28,120 bases of DNA from an uncultured Micromonospora sp. (GTDB lineage Bacteria > Actinomycetota > Actinomycetes > Mycobacteriales > Micromonosporaceae), in NCBI GenBank assembly GCA_937951935.1, contig CALGAM010000019.1, positions 1 to 28,120 on the forward strand. The letters run 5' to 3'. The notes beneath the pieces were generated by a model. The model had not been told where the DNA came from and did not search any database. It worked only from the letters and a program-made list of their open reading frames with translations. The first letter of the stretch is position 1; each line of letters begins with the position of its first letter. A program made the translations under genes and the position numbers. Of the stretch, positions 1 to 7,710 are shown one piece after another.

Positions 1-1195
1 CGCCGTGGTCGTGCACCTGACCGTCCGCTGGGTACGCAGCACCGGGCCCCGCCGCCGCCAGCTCAGTCCGCTGCTCGGGGTGGCGGTGATCGCGGCGGCG
101 CTGGTCGTCGCGGTGAAGCCGGCCACCATCGCCGGGCGGGACGTCGCCGGGCTGAACGCCGTACTCCAGGTGGCGCTGACGACGATCCCGCTGGCCTACC
201 TGGCCGGCCTGCTGCGTCGCCGGATCGACCGGGCCGGCGTCGCCGACCTGGTCGTCCGGCTGCACCGGGCGGACCGTCCGGTGCGCCCGGAGATCGTACT
301 GGCCCGCACGCTGCACGACCCGACGTTGCGCATCGGCTACTGGGTGGCCGATTCCGGCCGGTACGTCGACACCGGCGGACATCCGGTCACGCCTCCCTCG
401 CCGGATGAGCCGGATCGGGCGGTCACCCGCATCGACCGGGACGGCAAGCCGATCGCGATCGTGGTCCACGACCGGGCGCTGCTGGAGGAACCGGATCTGG
501 TCGAGGCGGCCTGCGCGGCCCTGGGCCTGGTGCTGGAGAACGAACGCCTGACCGCCGAGCTCCGGTCCCGGCTCCGGGAACTCGCCGAGTCCCGTCGGCG
601 TCTCGTCCGGGCCGCCGAGGCGGAACGCCGACGGCTGGAGCGGGACCTGCACGACGGCGTACAGCAGCGGCTCCTCTCGATTCCGATGGCGCTGAGCCTG
701 GCCGAGGCGGTGCTGCCGGACGATCCGGAGCGGGCCCGGTCACTGCTCCGCGAGGCCCGGGAGGCGGGGTTGGCGGTTCTGGACGACGTGCGCGCCCTGA
801 CCCAGGGCCTGCACCCGCCGATGCTGACCGAACGCGGGCTGGCCGGTGCGATCCGGGAACTGGCTACGCTGTCGCCGGTGCCGCTGCGGATTCCGGACGA
901 CGTACCGGCCGGACTGCCGGCCGAGGTGGAGACCACGGCGTACTACGTCATCGCCGAGGCGCTGGCGAACATCGCCAAGCACGCCGCGGCGGACGAGGCC
1001 GAGCTGCGCATCGGGCTGCGTGCCGGGCAGCTCACGCTGGAGGTCCGCGACGACGGCCGGGGCGGAGCCGATCCGGCGTCCGGGTCGGGACTGCGCGGGC
1101 TGGCCGAGCGCGTGGCGGTCGAGGGAGGGGTGTTCCAGGTGGAGAGTCCGCCCGGCAGGGGGACGCGGGTACGGGCAACACTGCCGTGCGGGTAG
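1..1195 (+). CDS. Sensor histidine kinase, NarL/DesK type (5' end outside window)
   Basis: Membrane sensor kinase that would phosphorylate the overlapping response regulator. A GTG at 5 opens 396 codons, but the first residues already lead into a membrane region and the frame reaches the window edge, so the true start is probably upstream. Counting from base 5: hydrophobic segments at about 25-40 and 50-68, a sensor linker, then a HisKA_3 dimerisation region whose motif ERDLHDGVQQR carries the likely phospho-acceptor His216. The ATPase domain follows, with N-box EALANIAKHA (about 318-327) and G-box DDGRGG then SGLRGLAERV. It ends 10 bp inside the regulator gene, so the two are translationally coupled. 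The signal sensed is not evident. Family call is firm; the exact sensor type is not. Confidence 0.9.
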   Translation, partial: AVVVHLTVRWVRSTGPRRRQLSPLLGVAVIAAALVVAVKPATIAGRDVAGLNAVLQVALTTIPLAYLAGLLRRRIDRAGVADLVVRLHRADRPVRPEIVLARTLHDPTLRIGYWVADSGRYVDTGGHPVTPPSPDEPDRAVTRIDRDGKPIAIVVHDRALLEEPDLVEAACAALGLVLENERLTAELRSRLRELAESRRRLVRAAEAERRRLERDLHDGVQQRLLSIPMALSLAEAVLPDDPERARSLLREAREAGLAVLDDVRALTQGLHPPMLTERGLAGAIRELATLSPVPLRIPDDVPAGLPAEVETTAYYVIAEALANIAKHAAADEAELRIGLRAGQLTLEVRDDGRGGADPASGSGLRGLAERVAVEGGVFQVESPPGRGTRVRATLPCG

Positions 1196-1833
1196 TTGTC
1201 GCCGAGGACAACACGCTGCTGCGCGAGGGGCTGGTGCGGCTCCTCGCTGAGGTCGGGTTCACCGTCGCGGCGAGTGTCGCGGACGCCGCCACGCTGCTCG
1301 CCGAGGTCGCCCGGCACCGGCCGGAGGTGGCCATCGTCGACATCCGGCTGCCGCCGACCCGTACCGACGAGGGGCTGCGGGCGGCTCGGGAGATTCGACG
1401 GCGACACCCGGAGACGGGCATCCTCGTCCTGTCCCAGTACGTCCGGGCCAGCTACGCGGTCGAGCTGCTCGACGGCGGCGCCCGGGGGGTCGGCTACCTG
1501 CTCAAGGACCGGGTGTCGGACCTGACCGAGTTCGCGACGGCGGTACGGCAGGTCGGCAACGGCGGGTCGGCGTTCGACCCGGTCGTGATCGACCAGCTCG
1601 TCGGACGCCGGGACCGCCCGGACGACCCGCTGCGTGACCTGAGCGAACGGGAGCGGGCGGTGCTGGCCCTGATGGCCGAGGGCCGCACCAACCAGGCGAT
1701 CGCCGCCAGGCTCGGCATCACCGAGCGGACGGTGGAGAAGCACTGTACGGCCATCTTCGCCAAGCTCTCGCTGCCCTCCCGACCCGACGACCACCGCCGG
1801 GTGCTCGCCGTGCTCCGCTACCTCAACGGCTGA
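1186..1833 (+). CDS. NarL/LuxR-family response regulator
   Basis: Cytoplasmic DNA-binding partner of the kinase, 215 aa, GTG start overlapping the kinase stop by 10 bp. The receiver domain (about 1-120) has the acidic pair VVAEDN near the N-terminus, phospho-acceptor Asp52 in IVDIRLPP, and the lysine in GYLLKDRV. The C-terminal LuxR helix-turn-helix (about 149-205) reads LSERERAVLALMAEG, then IAARLGITERTVEKH. The length is standard for the family. The overlap implies one transcript and a fixed kinase/regulator ratio. Target genes cannot be inferred; the small membrane protein downstream is a possible one by position only. Confidence 0.95.
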   Translation: MRVVVAEDNTLLREGLVRLLAEVGFTVAASVADAATLLAEVARHRPEVAIVDIRLPPTRTDEGLRAAREIRRRHPETGILVLSQYVRASYAVELLDGGARGVGYLLKDRVSDLTEFATAVRQVGNGGSAFDPVVIDQLVGRRDRPDDPLRDLSERERAVLALMAEGRTNQAIAARLGITERTVEKHCTAIFAKLSLPSRPDDHRRVLAVLRYLNG

Positions 1834-2054
1834 GCGGCTCGGACCCGCCCCGGCCGGCCCGATGTCGCACCCCGGGCGGTGGGCCGCCGGGCGCGGGCGC
1901 CGGTCGGGCGGTGGTGCGGGTAGCCGTACCGGCCCGGTGCGGCGACCCCGCGGGCGGCTGAGGGCTGGCACGGTTGGCGGCCGGCGGTGCCCGCCCCAGA
2001 CTCGGTGCGGGGTCCCGACACCGGGTCGGGACGGCGAACTCGGGAGGAACGAGG

Positions 2055-2429
2055 GTGTCTGGGGCTGTTCGTCGGTGGGACACCGTGCTGCTCGCGCGGC
2101 TCGCGGCGGCGGCGATCGTCGTCGTGATGGTGCACTACTTCCTGACCTCGGGCGCGATCCGGTCCGACAACCCGTTCCTGGTGCCCGACGCGCTCATCCT
2201 GCTGTTCGCCCTCGTGACGCCGTTGCTGCCGCGCCGGGCGGCGGTGCCGGGGATGATCTTCGCCTTCGCGTGGGCGGCGGCGGTCCTCACCGTCTCCCTG
2301 TGTACCCACGTCGTCGTCCGGGACGTGTTCCGGGTCGACCACCTCTTCATGATCGTGCCGAGCCTCGTCCTGGTGGTGCTGCTCGGCCGGGTGGCGGCAC
2401 GCGGCGGAGAGCGGCCGGCCGCGAGGTGA
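2055..2429 (+). CDS. Small four-helix membrane protein, unknown function
   Basis: A 124-aa hydrophobic protein. I chose GTG at 2055 because a ribosome site GGGAGG lies at 2043-2048 with good spacing; an in-frame ATG at 1974 would add 27 residues of low-complexity, non-conserved-looking sequence. Four membrane segments are visible: LAAAAIVVVMVHYFLTSG, ALILLFALVTPLL, MIFAFAWAAAVLTVSLC and LFMIVPSLVLVVLLG. No catalytic motif is seen. It follows the two-component pair after 221 bp on the same strand, so it may or may not share its transcript. I do not recognise the family. Confidence 0.7.
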   Translation: MSGAVRRWDTVLLARLAAAAIVVVMVHYFLTSGAIRSDNPFLVPDALILLFALVTPLLPRRAAVPGMIFAFAWAAAVLTVSLCTHVVVRDVFRVDHLFMIVPSLVLVVLLGRVAARGGERPAAR

Positions 2430-2814
2430 CGGTGGGGGACGCCCGGCCCGTGACCGCCTGGCGGCCGGCGGCGTCACGAGGGCCGCGGGGGACGCGTACC
2501 GCCAGTGCCGGTCGGCGACGGTCCGTCGGTCCGGGGGTCGACGGGGCGTCGGGCTCGACCCGCGATCCGGGTGGAAAGGTCCACTCCCCGGCGAGCGCGG
2601 TCCGTTCGCCGAGGAGCAACGCGTCCGCCGTCGGAGTCAGACTCACCTGCGGCCGTTGGCGCGGGCGCCCGGTACTCCAGATCCGCCGCCGCGGGTCGGT
2701 TCGTACCCGGTGATCCGCACCCGCCGCGGACCGGCGTCCACGATCGCCTCGGTCACGACGAGCACGTCGTCGGTGAGCCAGGAGAAGCCGTCCGGCTCGG
2801 TGCCGGGCGGGGGC
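2430..2814. other. Gene-poor stretch with possible coding remnants on the minus strand
   Basis: This 385-bp gap lies between the ends of the small membrane protein and the PP2C gene, which converge. No long convincing gene fits. On the minus strand, directly after the PP2C stop but in another frame, there is protein-like sequence including GFSWLTDDVLVVTEAIVD and RRVRITGYEPTRGG, ending at a TGA at 2643-2645. A second frame opens there with GTGA overlap. This may be a remnant or a small coupled ORF; nothing is recognised. Confidence 0.4.
2643..2765 (-). CDS. Possible 40-codon ORF or remnant downstream of the PP2C gene
   Basis: From GTG at 2765 the minus strand encodes 40 aa whose composition (VVTEAIVDAGPRRVRITGYE) looks protein-like rather than like a GC-rich shadow frame. 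Similar sequence continues upstream without a start codon into the 3' end of the PP2C gene, which suggests a truncated gene rather than an intact one. No ribosome site was found. Treat as a weak candidate. Confidence 0.2.
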   Translation of the reverse strand: MLVVTEAIVDAGPRRVRITGYEPTRGGGSGVPGARANGRR

Positions 2815-3534
2815 TCAGCCCGTCTCGGCGACGTCCGCCACGACCAGCGTGACGTTGTCCGGGGCGCCGGCCTGGTGTGCCAGCTTGACCAACTGGCGCG
2901 CGCAGCCCTCCCGGTCCGGGTACGTCCCCAGCACCTGCCCGATCAGCTCGTCCTCCACCACGTCGGAGAGCCCGTCGCTGCACAGCAGCAGCCGGTCGCC
3001 CGGGGTCGCCTGCAGGACGGTCGTGGTCGGGTCGATCGGCACGCCCTGCACCGCGCGGGTGACCAGTGACCGCTGCGGGTGCCGCCGCGCTTCCTCCGGG
3101 GTCAGCCCACCGTGGTCGACGAGCTCCTGGACGAAGGTGTCGTCCCGGGTCAACTGCCGCAGCACGCCGTCGCGCCACAGGTAGCCGCGCGAGTCACCGA
3201 CGTGCGCGGTGACGAGGTTCGCGTCGTGCAGCAGCATCGCCGTGACCGTGGTTCCCATGCCCCGGGTCGCCGGATCGGCGTCGATCATCTCCTCGATCCG
3301 GCGGTTGGCGGTCCGAAGCGCCGTGATCAGGGCCTCGTGCGGATCCTGCCCGGCGAGCTGTTCCAGCGGCGCCAGCGCGTTGATCACGATCTCGCTGGCG
3401 ACCTCGCCGGCGGGTGCACCGCCCATGCCGTCGGCGACCGCGATGAGCCGGGCGCCGGCAAAGGCCACGTCCTCGTTGTTGGCCCGGACCAGGCCAGGAT
3501 CGCTGAGGGCCAGGCTACGCAGGATGACGCTCAT
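2815..3534 (-). CDS. PP2C-family serine/threonine protein phosphatase
   Basis: Cytoplasmic metal-dependent phosphatase of the PstP/Stp1 type, 239 aa, a complete stand-alone catalytic domain without the membrane tail that PstP has. PPM motifs appear in order: DPGLVRANNED near residue 12, VADGMGG about 33-39, GMGTTVTAML about 91-100, HVGDSRGYL about 110-118, LCSDGLSD about 178-185 and APDNVTLVV near the end. The metal-binding aspartates are present. The substrate would be a Ser/Thr-phosphorylated protein; no Ser/Thr kinase gene lies in the window. It is divergent from the LuxR gene, with 63 bp between starts, so the two may share control. It is not the SpoIIE subtype. Confidence 0.93.
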   Translation of the reverse strand: MSVILRSLALSDPGLVRANNEDVAFAGARLIAVADGMGGAPAGEVASEIVINALAPLEQLAGQDPHEALITALRTANRRIEEMIDADPATRGMGTTVTAMLLHDANLVTAHVGDSRGYLWRDGVLRQLTRDDTFVQELVDHGGLTPEEARRHPQRSLVTRAVQGVPIDPTTTVLQATPGDRLLLCSDGLSDVVEDELIGQVLGTYPDREGCARQLVKLAHQAGAPDNVTLVVADVAETG

Positions 3535-3584
3535 CCCATGAGCTTGCCCCGGACGCCAGGCGGATGTCTCTACGCAACACTACG

Positions 3585-3590
3585 TAGGGT
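3585..3590 (+). promoter_or_regulatory. Leaderless-type -10 element of the LuxR regulator gene
   Basis: TAGGGT at 3585-3590 fits TANNNT and ends 7 bp before the ATG at 3598, the spacing typical of leaderless actinobacterial transcripts. The element overlaps the short palindrome CTACGTAG. No clear -35 was found. It supports the choice of ATG 3598. Confidence 0.45.
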
Positions 3591-3597
3591 GGACGCC

Positions 3598-4647
3598 ATG
3601 ATGCCGGTGTCGATGGTGGGGCGCGCCGGTGAGCTGGCCGAGTTCGCGCTGGCCTGGGCGGCCGTCACCGGCCGGACCGGTTCGGCCGGCGGCGTGCGCG
3701 GCGCCGGCGCCGGCCGGATGCGTGTGGCGGGGACGGTCGTGGTCACCGGCGCGGCCGGCGTGGGCAAGAGTCTGCTCATCGCGACCGCGCTGGACAGGCT
3801 GTCACCCCGGCCGGCCATTGTCCTCACCGGGGCCGCCCGGCTGCACAGTCCGGCACCGTACGACTGGCTGGCCGCCGTGTTGTCCGGGCGCGACACCCGG
3901 AATCTGCCGTTGCCGGCCGACGCGCTCGCGTGGTTGGCACAGCATCCCAACACGCCACGGGAGCGGTACGCCCCGGAGGCCCTGCTGCGGCTGGCCGTGC
4001 GCACCGTGCGGGCGCTGGTCGGCGCCGGACCTGCCGTGCTGGTGGTCGAGGACCTGCACGCCCTGGATCCGGCCAGCCTCAACCTGATCGGCGAACTCGC
4101 CGCGGCGCCCGACCTGCCGGCCCTGCTGGTGGTGGCGAGTCGGCCGCCGGAGGCGGCCGTGTCGCCGGCGATCGTCGCGGCCACCCTCGCCCGGCTGGCC
4201 GGGGCGCCCGGTGCGGTCCGGCAGCACCTGGGCCCGCTGACCCCGGCGGACGTCGCGCAGGTGCTCGGCCAGGTCTATCCCGACGCGGCCGAGGTGTCGG
4301 ACGACCTGGTGACGGCCGTCTGGCGGCGGACCGGCGGCAACCCGTACCGGTTGGTGGAGCTGCTGGCGACCGAGGGCGGCGCCGGACCGTCGGCACTGGC
4401 CCGCGTCGACCGGCCGGCGACGCTGGTCGGTGGATCGGCCGAGCTGACCGGTCGGGAGATCGAGGTGCTCTCCTGCCAGGCGGCCGGCATGTCGAACAAG
4501 CAGGTGGTCCGGTCTCTCGGAATCTCGGTGCGCACGGTCGCCGTTCACGTGTCGAACCTGCTGCGCAAGACCGGTTCCGCGTCCCGGACCGAGGCCGCGC
4601 TCTGGGCGGTGCGACGGCGGGTGGCGGACGCGGCTCACCAGGGGTAG
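3598..4647 (+). CDS. Short AAA/STAND-LuxR transcriptional regulator
   Basis: A 349-aa regulator with an ATP-binding domain fused to a LuxR helix-turn-helix. The frame is open from 3079, but that part is the complement of the PP2C gene; ATG 3598 matches a leaderless promoter. Walker A GAAGVGKS is at 51-58, Walker B VLVVEDLHALD at about 147-157, followed by a sensor-like VVASRPPEAA and a WRRTGGNPYRLVELL helix typical of the winged-helix part of LAL/MalT ATPases. The HTH (about 283-345) reads LTGREIEVLSCQAAG, then VVRSLGISVRTVAVHVSNLL. LAL regulators are usually about 900 aa with a TPR-like sensor region; here HTH follows the ATPase directly, so the sensor domain is missing. It lies upstream of the SCO2524-type operon and could control it (inference). 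Confidence 0.85.
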   Translation: MMPVSMVGRAGELAEFALAWAAVTGRTGSAGGVRGAGAGRMRVAGTVVVTGAAGVGKSLLIATALDRLSPRPAIVLTGAARLHSPAPYDWLAAVLSGRDTRNLPLPADALAWLAQHPNTPRERYAPEALLRLAVRTVRALVGAGPAVLVVEDLHALDPASLNLIGELAAAPDLPALLVVASRPPEAAVSPAIVAATLARLAGAPGAVRQHLGPLTPADVAQVLGQVYPDAAEVSDDLVTAVWRRTGGNPYRLVELLATEGGAGPSALARVDRPATLVGGSAELTGREIEVLSCQAAGMSNKQVVRSLGISVRTVAVHVSNLLRKTGSASRTEAALWAVRRRVADAAHQG

Positions 4648-4690
4648 CGGCATTTCATCCTCCCGTGGCGCCGTCGGCGATTCCCACTGC

Positions 4691-4720
4691 TTGACGCGTG
4701 CGCCATTATTGATGGATAGG
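4691..4720 (+). promoter_or_regulatory. Possible sigma-70-type promoter for the peptide ORF and operon
   Basis: A good -35, TTGACG at 4691-4696, is followed after 18 bp by GATAGG at 4715-4720, a fair -10. Transcription would begin just before the ribosome site at 4731. The local sequence is clearly less GC-rich than its surroundings. Seen by eye only. Confidence 0.35.
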
Positions 4721-4746
4721 CCCGGAGTGCGAAGGAGATGGTGACC

Positions 4747-4809
4747 ATGAAACGTGGCACCACTGTGGACCGATCGAGCAATCCGGCGTTGACCAGCAAT
4801 TTCTTGTGA
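4747..4809 (+). CDS. Candidate 20-aa peptide ORF upstream of the SCO2524-type operon
   Basis: ATG 4747 opens MKRGTTVDRSSNPALTSNFL, then TGA. GAAGGAG at 4731-4737 gives 9-nt spacing to this ATG; in-frame ATG 4738 and GTG 4741 sit too close to the site to be preferred. The ribosome site is among the best in the window and the promoter-like sequence above fits it. The peptide has no membrane segment and no cysteine. It could be a leader peptide, a signalling or precursor peptide, or chance. I do not recognise it. Conservation of the peptide rather than the DNA alone would decide. Confidence 0.4.
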   Translation: MKRGTTVDRSSNPALTSNFL

Positions 4810-4867
4810 TTGCCTCCCGGTCGCACGTTCCAAACGCTGGCGTCGGTCCGGTACGACCGATCATCCG

Positions 4868-4886
4868 CCGCGGCGTGGGGCCGCGG
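4868..4886 (+). other. GC hairpin in the operon leader
   Basis: CCGCGGC (4868-4874) pairs with GCCGCGG (4880-4886) around a 5-nt loop. It lies between the peptide ORF and the first operon gene and lacks a following T-run. It could be an attenuator, a weak terminator or chance in GC-rich DNA. Confidence 0.3.
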
Positions 4887-4960
4887 TCGACGGTCGACAA
4901 GCCATACCATGAGCGCCGTCGGCGACCGGACACTGATTCGCGGATGGTGGTGGGCAGCAG

Positions 4961-6793
4961 ATGAGGATCCAGCCCCGTCAGGAGCTCCTGGAAATCTGGA
5001 GGGCCACCGTTCGGTCGAGCTGGCAGGACGGCAAGTGGCAGTGGGGCGGACGAGACGGTCCGAACTCGATCAGTGACGCCGAGCAGCTGCTGTGCATCCT
5101 CCTGCCCGCCACGCTGGGAAAATTCACCCTGGACCGCCCGGACGAGACCGCCGACGAAATGATCAAGGCGTTGCGTCCGCTGGGCACCGCCACCCAGATT
5201 CCCCGGGTGTTGATCCAGGTCCTGACCGAGTACTACCAGCGGTACACCGACAAGAACGGGACTCCGATCTTCTCCGGGCGGACGTATTTCCAGACCGACG
5301 ACGGGGAGCCGAGCGAGCAGCAACTCGGCCTCGACATCGTCGACTCGTTCGCGATGTCGATCACCCTGTCGCTGGCGGCCATCGGTTTCGCCCGGGTCTT
5401 CCGCAGGGCGGTACGCCGAGAGGATGTCCTGCGTGAGATCGAGCAGCTCGAGGCGATGGCGAGCACCCGGCTCAGCGCCGCGATGGTGGGGCTGTTGCGC
5501 AGCTTCGCGGTCAACGTCTTCGACGTCGATTCTCCCGAGGGCCAGACGCTCTGCTCCATGATCAATCAGGGCGGCCTGCCGCAGCGGCAGGTCGTCGCCC
5601 AACTGCGTTACGAGCTGCGCGAGACCATCGCCAGCTTCCGCGAGGTTCTGATCGGTTCCGGCCAGGTGGCCGACCTGGACAGTCCCGTCCGGCTCTTCGA
5701 GTGCGGCTGGTCCTGGGGAATCATCCAGGACGCGCCGGAGATCAAGACGAATGAGAAAATCGGCATCCAGCCGCCCGGGGTGGCACCGGAGGAGCCGTAC
5801 CTCTACTTCACCGTCATCGCGATCGACGCGATCGAGCAGCTCTTCACGGAGCGGACCCGCGTCCTCGGTCTGCTCAACGAGGAGCAGCAGCGGCTGGCCC
5901 GGGCGTTGGAACTGCGTTTGGACCTGACCCGAACCTACTGGGCGAAGGTCGCCACCTTCGGCGACGGCCACCGCTGGCCGCTGGAGGACATCCCGTGGCG
6001 GACCACCGACGGCGACGCCTCGGACTACTACACGCTGCTGGTGACCTCGCTGGCGGTCAGGGGTCTGGTGAAGGAGCGGGCCGCCGACACGGAGTTCAGC
6101 CGGATCGGCGCGATCCTCGAGGAGCTGGCCAACCGCGCCCGGATCACCCGACGGCCGTTCGACCAGGACCCGTCGTTGCACCTGCACGCCCCCGGCGTAC
6201 GGCTGACGCTGCAGCGCAGCGAACTGCTCGGCGGGCCCACCCTGCGTTGGGCGGTGAGCGAGTTCTCCGCACTGCTGTTGCAGCGCACGGCGCACATCGC
6301 CGGCCTGCTCAGCGACGCCAACGCGCGAGCCGATCTGCTGGACCTGGCAGACCGGGTCTGGGATCACCTGGTCACCCGCCGGCTCGACCACGGCCCCGGC
6401 CGGAGCCTCTGGGACCAGCCGGCGCGCGCGTTCCGCCAGCTCGGCACCTACTACGACGCGCCCTCGTGGTACTACACCGAACGGGTGGTGCACGCGCTGG
6501 TCACCACCGCCGGGGTGCTGGACCGTTCGCCCCTGCGCAGCGCCCGGTTGGGCGCGTACGCGTATGACCTGCTGAACGAGGCCGAGCACCTCTACGACAG
6601 GGAGCTGCTCAGCGGTGCGGCGGAGGGCGGCCCGAAGATCCGTCAGACCCTGGAGATCATGCGGCTCAGGCTCCGGCGCGCCCGGGAGGTCATGCAGGAG
6701 CGTCCCGGCACCGCGGCGGCCCTCGCCGCCACCGTGCTGCTCTCGCTCGACGAGCTAGAGGCCGCCCGCAGGGACGTCGCGGAGGCCGGCTGA
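4961..6793 (+). CDS. SCO2524-family protein, unknown function
   Basis: A 610-aa protein that reads as almost entirely helical, with no signal peptide and no catalytic motif I can name. Notable parts are an N-terminal tryptophan-rich stretch (WRATVRSSWQDGKWQWGG), SISDAEQLLCILLPATLGKF, a hydrophobic helix near 133-150 (SFAMSITLSLAAIGFARVF), and a C-terminal helical region rich in Arg and Glu. Size, N-terminal signature and neighbours match what I recall as the SCO2524 family of actinobacteria. ATG 4961 has only a weak GGTGG ribosome site. Its stop overlaps the next start by one base (TGATG), showing translational coupling to the variant P-loop protein, and therefore probably a shared complex or pathway. 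Family recall is from memory and should be confirmed by HMM. Confidence 0.75.
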   Translation: MRIQPRQELLEIWRATVRSSWQDGKWQWGGRDGPNSISDAEQLLCILLPATLGKFTLDRPDETADEMIKALRPLGTATQIPRVLIQVLTEYYQRYTDKNGTPIFSGRTYFQTDDGEPSEQQLGLDIVDSFAMSITLSLAAIGFARVFRRAVRREDVLREIEQLEAMASTRLSAAMVGLLRSFAVNVFDVDSPEGQTLCSMINQGGLPQRQVVAQLRYELRETIASFREVLIGSGQVADLDSPVRLFECGWSWGIIQDAPEIKTNEKIGIQPPGVAPEEPYLYFTVIAIDAIEQLFTERTRVLGLLNEEQQRLARALELRLDLTRTYWAKVATFGDGHRWPLEDIPWRTTDGDASDYYTLLVTSLAVRGLVKERAADTEFSRIGAILEELANRARITRRPFDQDPSLHLHAPGVRLTLQRSELLGGPTLRWAVSEFSALLLQRTAHIAGLLSDANARADLLDLADRVWDHLVTRRLDHGPGRSLWDQPARAFRQLGTYYDAPSWYYTERVVHALVTTAGVLDRSPLRSARLGAYAYDLLNEAEHLYDRELLSGAAEGGPKIRQTLEIMRLRLRRAREVMQERPGTAAALAATVLLSLDELEAARRDVAEAG

Positions 6794-7710
6794 TGTTGAT
6801 CTTCGCAACCTCCGACAAGGGCGGCACCGGCCGATCGGTGACCAGCAGCAACATCCTCTACCGCAGCGCGTTGCAGGGTAGCGACGTCTGCTATCTCGAC
6901 TTCGACTTCGGATCGCCGACCGCGGGTGCCATCTTCGGCGTCGGGTCCGTCGCCCACGGCACGACCCAGGGCGGGCTGCACGACTACCTCGACGGTGCCC
7001 TGGCCGAGCCGCAGCGGATCGAGGTCTGGCACGAGTCCGAGCGGGCGAGCCTGCGTGAGCGGCCACCGGGCGCCGGGCGGCTCGTCCTGCTGCCCGGAGA
7101 CGCGGGCGGCGGGGAGTTCCCGGCCACCCGTGAGCACGTCACGCGCTGCGCCGATCTCTTCCTCCGGCTCGAGGAGGAGTTCGACCTCAGCCTCGTCGAC
7201 CTCAGCGCCGGACGGTCGTGGGCGACCCAGATGGTCCTCGCCGCCACCGCGATGCCGAAGCTGCGCTCGGTCCGGTGCCGCTGGTTGGTCTTCCACCGCT
7301 GGACGAGGCAGCACGTCCTGGCCGCCTCGGGCCTGGTGTACGGACCCCGGGGCATCCTCGACATCGGCACCCAGGCCGGGCACGATCACGACGAACTGCT
7401 CAACTCGCTGCGATTCGTCCGTACCGCGGTGGTCGATCCGGACTCGCCCGAGCTGGAAGGGCTGAAGCCGGCACAGGTGGCCTGGCTGCGGGAGTGCAAC
7501 CAGGATCTGCTGGAGCTGGCCAGCAACAGCCGGGTCGGCCGGACGATGCTGATCGGCTCGGTCCCGCTGGACCCGGTCCTGCAGTGGCGCGAGCAGCTCA
7601 TCACCGACAACGACGTACACGCTCGCAAGATCGCCAACCTGGAGACCGTGGAGGCCTTCGCGCTCCTGGCGAAGCTCATCGTCGACGACTCGGCCTGGGA
7701 GATGCTGTGA
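6793..7710 (+). CDS. SCO2523-family variant P-loop ATPase (ParA/MinD-like)
   Basis: A 305-aa protein of the ParA/MinD/SIMIBI fold. The P-loop is residues 8-15, DKGGTGRS: the signature lysine of deviant Walker A motifs (Lys9) is kept, but the usual invariant lysine before Ser/Thr is Arg14. Later landmarks fit the fold: YLDFDFGSPTAG (about 36-47) at the switch I region, VLLPGDAGGGEF, and LSLVDLSAGRSWATQ (about 134-148) at the Walker B/switch II position. From memory, NCBI calls this family SCO2523 variant P-loop. It may bind nucleotide with weak or no hydrolysis, acting as a switch or scaffold (inference). It overlaps both neighbours by one base (TGATG), the middle of a three-gene coupled operon. 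Confidence 0.82.
   Translation: MLIFATSDKGGTGRSVTSSNILYRSALQGSDVCYLDFDFGSPTAGAIFGVGSVAHGTTQGGLHDYLDGALAEPQRIEVWHESERASLRERPPGAGRLVLLPGDAGGGEFPATREHVTRCADLFLRLEEEFDLSLVDLSAGRSWATQMVLAATAMPKLRSVRCRWLVFHRWTRQHVLAASGLVYGPRGILDIGTQAGHDHDELLNSLRFVRTAVVDPDSPELEGLKPAQVAWLRECNQDLLELASNSRVGRTMLIGSVPLDPVLQWREQLITDNDVHARKIANLETVEAFALLAKLIVDDSAWEML

Larger units (their letters stand above)
4648..4960 (+). other. 313-bp leader region of the SCO2524-type operon
   Basis: This gap precedes the three-gene operon. It holds a promoter-like TTGACG at 4691, a 20-codon ORF with ribosome site (4747-4809), a GC hairpin at 4868-4886 and a direct repeat of GGTCGAC at 4885-4898. The arrangement of short ORF, hairpin and operon resembles a leader that could control downstream expression, but no run of regulatory codons is present. 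Confidence 0.4.

Noticed and set aside
337..936. Long minus-strand ORF opposite the histidine kinase
   Set aside because: Ser/Arg-rich composition and full overlap with a clear kinase gene mark it as a high-GC shadow frame.
1834..2054. Terminator or operator after the response regulator
   Set aside because: Only short GC-rich self-complementary words were found, no stable extended stem beyond what such DNA gives by chance.
3079..3597. N-terminal extension of the LuxR regulator frame
   Set aside because: The added residues are the complement of the PP2C gene, and ATG 3598 has a leaderless-type -10 box in front.
4706..6589. 627-codon minus-strand ORF opposite the SCO2524-type gene
   Set aside because: Val/Gln/Arg-rich low-complexity translation, complement of a coherent gene in a coupled operon; no ribosome site.
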